From contig NZ_LR134376.1 of assembly GCF_900637545.1 (NCBI RefSeq), forward strand, positions 463,501-527,500: 64,000 nt of DNA, given 5' to 3'. This document shows, in pieces, positions 60,879 to 64,000 of the stretch (its first letter is position 1; each line of letters begins with the position of its first letter). Under the pieces are notes generated by a model. It ran no database searches, had not been told where the DNA came from, and worked only from the letters and a program-made list of their open reading frames with translations. The stretch comes from Aeromonas encheleia. GTDB lineage: Bacteria; Pseudomonadota; Gammaproteobacteria; Enterobacterales; Aeromonadaceae. The position numbers were made by a program, and so were the translations under genes.

Positions 60879-61658
60879 TCAGGCCTTCTTGAACTGGCTC
60901 AGGATAAACAGGCTGGTGGCGCAGACCACCACCGAGGGGCCGGCCGGGGTGTCCTGGAACCAGGAGAGGCTGAGCCCGCCCAGTACCGCCAGGCAGCCGA
61001 TCAGCGCCGCCAGGCCGGCCATCTGCTCCGGCGTCTGACTGAAGCGACGGGCGGTGGCGGCGGGGATGATCAGCAGGGAGGTGATGATCAGCGCGCCGAC
61101 AAACTTCATGGCCACCGCTATCACCAGCCCGATCAGCAGCATCAGCACGCAGCGCAGCACATCGACCCGGATCCCTTCCACCCGCGCCAGCTCCTCCGAG
61201 ATGGTCATGGAGAGCAGGGGATCCCACAGCCGCCACAGGGTGAGCAGCACCAGGGCGCCGCCGCCGTAGATCCAGAGCAGATCCATGGGTTGGACCGAGA
61301 GCAGGTCGCCGAACAGGTAGGCCATCAGATCCACCCGCACGTTATCCATGAAGCTCAAGGTGACCAGGCCAAGGGACAGGGCGCTGTGGGCCAGGATGCC
61401 GAGCAGGGTGTCGGTCGCCACTTGCTGGTTGCGGCTCATGACCACCAGCAGCATGGCCATGGCGAGGCAGCAGACCACCACCGCCAGGGTGAGATCCACC
61501 TGCAGCAAGATGCCGAGCGCTATGCCGAACAGGCAGGCGTGGGAGAGGGTGTCGCCAAAATAGGCCATCTTGCGCCACACCACGAAGCTGCCGAGAGGCC
61601 CGGCCAGCAGGGCGATGCCGAGACCTGCCGCGAGGGCATATAACAGAAAGCTGTCCAC
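60879..61658 (-). CDS. znuB: zinc ABC transporter permease ZnuB
   Basis: 259 residues with about eight helices (E. coli 261). [36 protein letters not shown] at the N-terminus is the ABC-3 permease signature. It forms the membrane channel of the ZnuABC zinc importer. Last gene of the znuCB unit, 20 bp after znuC. Confidence 0.95.
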   Translation of the reverse strand: MDSFLLYALAAGLGIALLAGPLGSFVVWRKMAYFGDTLSHACLFGIALGILLQVDLTLAVVVCCLAMAMLLVVMSRNQQVATDTLLGILAHSALSLGLVTLSFMDNVRVDLMAYLFGDLLSVQPMDLLWIYGGGALVLLTLWRLWDPLLSMTISEELARVEGIRVDVLRCVLMLLIGLVIAVAMKFVGALIITSLLIIPAATARRFSQTPEQMAGLAALIGCLAVLGGLSLSWFQDTPAGPSVVVCATSLFILSQFKKA

Positions 61659-61678
61659 TTGAATGTCCTTAGCCGTGC

Positions 61679-62443
61679 TTAACGATTGCGAGAGGGCAGG
61701 CGGATGACCGGGGCCTGCGGCTCGTGATGATGGTGTTCACCGTCACAGTGGTGATGGTGGGTATAGACCGCCAGCACCTCCTGCTCCGGGCGCCCGAACA
61801 GGCGGGCAAATTCGGGGTGGCGGGCCACGCTTTCCGGCTCGCCGTGGCAGCAGATGTGGCGATTGAGGCAGATCACCTCGTGGGTGCTGGCCATCACCAG
61901 ATGCAGATCGTGGGAGACCATCAGCACGGCGCAGTTGAGCTCGGCCGCCAGTTGACCGATCAGGGCATAGAGCTCGATCTGGCCGCTGATGTCCACCCCC
62001 TGCACCGGCTCGTCCAGCACCAGCAGCTCGGGCTTGACCAGCAGGGCGCGGGCCAGCAGCACCCGTTGCATCTCGCCACCGGAGAGCTTCTGCATCCGGT
62101 TGTCCAGCAGATCCTGGGCGCCGACCCGATTCAGAGCCTCGTCGATGGAGAGCCGGCCATTCTTGCCAAGCTGCAGGAAGCGACGCACCGTCAGCGGCAG
62201 GGTGGGATCCAGATAGAGGCGCTGTGGCACATAGCCGACCCGCAGATCGCGGCGCCGGATGATCTTGCCGGAATCCGGGTTGAGCAGGCCCAGCACCAGC
62301 TTGCTCAGGGTGCTCTTGCCCGCGCCATTGGGGCCGACCAGGGTGGTGATTTTGCCTTTATTCAGGGTAAAGGAGACCTTGTCGAGCACGGATCGTCCGT
62401 CAAACGCGAGACAGACCTCTTTCAGCTCCACCAGTTGGGTCAT
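61679..62443 (-). CDS. znuC: zinc ABC transporter ATPase ZnuC
   Basis: 254 residues with Walker A GPNGAGKS (about 37-44), signature [16 protein letters not shown], Walker [13 protein letters not shown] and the H-loop VSHDLH. The histidine-rich C-terminus ([16 protein letters not shown]) is usual for ZnuC and may bind zinc. Drives ZnuB. Divergent from znuA across a gap with two Zur boxes. Confidence 0.96.
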   Translation of the reverse strand: MTQLVELKEVCLAFDGRSVLDKVSFTLNKGKITTLVGPNGAGKSTLSKLVLGLLNPDSGKIIRRRDLRVGYVPQRLYLDPTLPLTVRRFLQLGKNGRLSIDEALNRVGAQDLLDNRMQKLSGGEMQRVLLARALLVKPELLVLDEPVQGVDISGQIELYALIGQLAAELNCAVLMVSHDLHLVMASTHEVICLNRHICCHGEPESVARHPEFARLFGRPEQEVLAVYTHHHHCDGEHHHHEPQAPVIRLPSRNR

Positions 62444-62472
62444 GACAGCTCCGGGGTTTACAGCCAGTGAGA

Positions 62473-62485
62473 GTTATAATATAAC
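62473..62485. promoter_or_regulatory. Zur box 1
   Basis: GTTATAATATAAC is a perfect palindrome matching the core of the Zur consensus. It lies nearer to znuC. Confidence 0.85.
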
Positions 62486-62499
62486 AATAACGTTGGTTT

Positions 62500-62512
62500 G
62501 TTATATTATCAC
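62500..62512. promoter_or_regulatory. Zur box 2
   Basis: GTTATATTATCAC is a slightly imperfect second copy, 27 bp from the first and nearer to znuA. Two boxes let Zur control both divergent units. Confidence 0.7.
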
Positions 62513-62537
62513 ACACTCACTTCCTGACGAGATCTCT

Positions 62538-63452
62538 ATGCGAATTCTTACCCTGATCACCGCCCTGCTGGCGGTGAGTCTGCCTGTTCGTGCCCTCGAG
62601 GTACTGACCACCATCAAACCGCTCGGTTTCATTGCCGCTGCCATCACCGACGGCGTGAGTGAGCCCAAGGTGCTGCTGCCGACCGGCGCCTCCCCCCACG
62701 ACTTTGCCCTGCGCCCTTCCGACATTCGCAGCATCAACGAGGCCGATCTGGTGGTGTGGGTCGGCCCTGAGCTGGAAGGCTTCATGGCCAAGCCGCTGGC
62801 CAAGCATCCCCATGTGCTGACCCTGACCCGGGTCGAGGGCATGCCGCTGTTCGACTACAGCAAGCAGGCCGGACATGAGGAGCCGGCCGATGAGGAGCAT
62901 GAAGGCCACGATCATGACGGGCACGAGGGCCACCATCACGAAGGGGTGGATCCCCATATCTGGCTGGGACCAACCCAGGCGCTGGTGATCGCCAAGGCGA
63001 TGAGCGAGACGCTGAGCGCCCGGGATCCGGGCAATGCCGAGCGTTATCGCGCCAACCTGCTGGCCTTCCAGGCCAAGGTCGACGCCAAGGACAAGGTCAT
63101 CGCCGGGCAGATGAAGGTGGTGAACCAGAAGGGCTATTTCGTGTTCCACGAAGCCTATGGTTACTGGGAGCGCCACTACGGCATGAGCTCCAAGGGACAC
63201 TTCACCGTGAGCCCGGAGCGCCGCCCCGGCGCCAAGACCCTGGTGGAGATCCGCAAGGCGCTGGAGGAGAAGCAGGCGAGCTGCATCTATGCCGAGCCGC
63301 AATTCTCGCCGGCGGTGATCGAATCGGTCGCCCGCAACACCGGCGCCAAGGTGCTGCTGCTGGATGAGGTCGGTGAGCAGGTGCCGCTCGGACCGGATGG
63401 TTACCCGCAGTTCATGCAGCAGCTGGCCGACGCCTTCGCCCAGTGCCGCTAA
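62538..63452 (+). CDS. znuA: zinc ABC transporter substrate-binding protein ZnuA
   Basis: 304 residues with a signal peptide ending VRALEV. The His-rich acidic loop GHEEPADEEHEGHDHDGHEG (about residues 115-135) and the metal ligands in GASPHDFALRP, DPHIWLGP and FHEAYGYWERHYG are present. Periplasmic zinc capture for ZnuBC. The start at 62538 leaves the Zur boxes in the upstream gap. Single gene. Confidence 0.96.
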   Translation: MRILTLITALLAVSLPVRALEVLTTIKPLGFIAAAITDGVSEPKVLLPTGASPHDFALRPSDIRSINEADLVVWVGPELEGFMAKPLAKHPHVLTLTRVEGMPLFDYSKQAGHEEPADEEHEGHDHDGHEGHHHEGVDPHIWLGPTQALVIAKAMSETLSARDPGNAERYRANLLAFQAKVDAKDKVIAGQMKVVNQKGYFVFHEAYGYWERHYGMSSKGHFTVSPERRPGAKTLVEIRKALEEKQASCIYAEPQFSPAVIESVARNTGAKVLLLDEVGEQVPLGPDGYPQFMQQLADAFAQCR

Positions 63453-63526
63453 AGGTAGTTGCCGCGTCGATGCCCTAGTCAGGCCTGACTATACTGACCT
63501 CCAGCGCATGACACGGAGCGTCTCGT

Positions 63527-64000
63527 ATGAAATGGCTCGTCCCCGCCTGCACATTGGCACTGGCATGTGCCCCTGTGCAGGCCTCCCAACTGTCCAATTA
63601 CGTCGCCAGCCCGGATCTCAAGACCAAGCTGCAGGCGGTCTATGGCGGCAAGGTGTTGCAGCGGGCGGAGGCGTTTTCTCGACTGCTTACCCCCAGAGCC
63701 GGCACGACGGATCAGCAGAAGCTGGAGCTGGTGAACAACTACTTCAACAACCTGACCTTCAGCGACGATCCCAGGCTGTGGGGGGAGGAGGATTACTGGG
63801 CCAACCCGCTGGAGTTTATCGGGGCCCGGGGTGGGGACTGTGAGGATTACAGCATCTCCAAGTACTACACCCTGATGGAGCTGGGGGTCGACGAGCAGAA
63901 GCTGCGGCTGGCCTATGTCAAGGCGGTCCGGTACAACCAGTTTCACATGGTGACGCTCTACTTCTCGACCACCAAGTCCGACCCTCTGGTGCTGGACAAC
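63527..64000 (+). CDS. LapG-like periplasmic transglutaminase-type cysteine protease, partial
   Basis: The ATG at 63527 opens a frame still running at the window's end (158 residues seen). A signal peptide (to about residue 19, APVQA-S) is followed by the BTLCP domain: RLLTPRAGTTDQQKLELVNNYFNNLTF, then GARGGDCEDYSISKYYTL with the catalytic cysteine, and NQFHMVTLY with the catalytic histidine. LapG cleaves adhesin N-termini under control of the c-di-GMP receptor LapD, usually encoded next; that part lies beyond the window. Confidence 0.88.
   Translation, partial: MKWLVPACTLALACAPVQASQLSNYVASPDLKTKLQAVYGGKVLQRAEAFSRLLTPRAGTTDQQKLELVNNYFNNLTFSDDPRLWGEEDYWANPLEFIGARGGDCEDYSISKYYTLMELGVDEQKLRLAYVKAVRYNQFHMVTLYFSTTKSDPLVLDN

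Overview
The window is chromosomal DNA of a gammaproteobacterium, almost certainly an Aeromonas. The evidence is a LuxI/LuxR pair of the AhyI/AhyR type, the Enterobacteria/Vibrio-like gene order tolC | nudF-yqiB-cpdA-yqiA ... parE-parC, an mtlADR operon, znuACB, argP/argO, rnb and hldE. Base composition is GC-rich throughout, except around 42.1-43.5 kb and in some intergenic stretches. I found no rRNA, tRNA, CRISPR array or intact insertion sequence. Species assignment is not possible by eye.

Layout. 0-12 kb: a PepSY membrane protein cut by the left edge, a YkgJ-type cysteine-cluster protein whose 3' end has been duplicated in tandem, DbpA helicase, a NupC-family nucleoside transporter, a SYLF-domain lipoprotein, a large lipoprotein with 14 bacterial Ig-like (BIG2) repeats, YaiI, ZntB and a short MscS-type channel. 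12-18.6 kb: a CPA1 cation/proton antiporter with a TrkA-N-like tail, and the mannitol operon mtlA-mtlD-mtlR behind a leader with three CRP sites. 18.6-24.3 kb: RNase II, ArgP, AhyI, AhyR and ArgO; the quorum-sensing pair sits between the arginine regulator and its probable target exporter. A small intergenic unit beside ahyI looks like a quorum-controlled sRNA gene.

24.3-42 kb: CpdB-like periplasmic nucleotidase, LpxL, HldE, TolC, then a long plus-strand run nudF-yqiB-cpdA-yqiA-Nudix-GFA-DUF1656-HlyD-FUSC-parE-parC. It combines the conserved housekeeping order with an inserted aromatic-acid-efflux-like (AaeXAB) module. 42-44 kb: a small accessory island holding an AT-rich orphan P-loop ATPase, the 5' stump of a REP-associated (Y1) transposase and a REP palindrome. 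44-50.5 kb: a CPBP protease, several small uncharacterised proteins, an OsmB-like lipoprotein, and a tight four-gene operon of a J-domain protein with three unknown proteins, followed by an EF-hand protein on the other strand.

51-64 kb: the scsBCD thiol-redox/copper-tolerance operon with a small upstream membrane protein, PlsC, a sigma-54-driven phage-shock cluster (pspA, a PspC-domain protein, pspG), a GIY-YIG protein with RarD, an Fe-S type uracil-DNA-glycosylase-like protein, an EamA exporter divergent from a LysR regulator, the Zur-controlled znuA/znuCB zinc importer, and a LapG-like periplasmic protease cut by the right edge.

Most interesting candidates: (1) a lux-box-like dyad placed about 42 bp before the inferred start of a 74-nt RNA with its own terminator, antisense to the ahyI 3' region; (2) the J-domain operon, in which three of four products end in the same short [DE]-M-aromatic motif; (3) the orphan ATPase beside a decayed RAYT/REP element.
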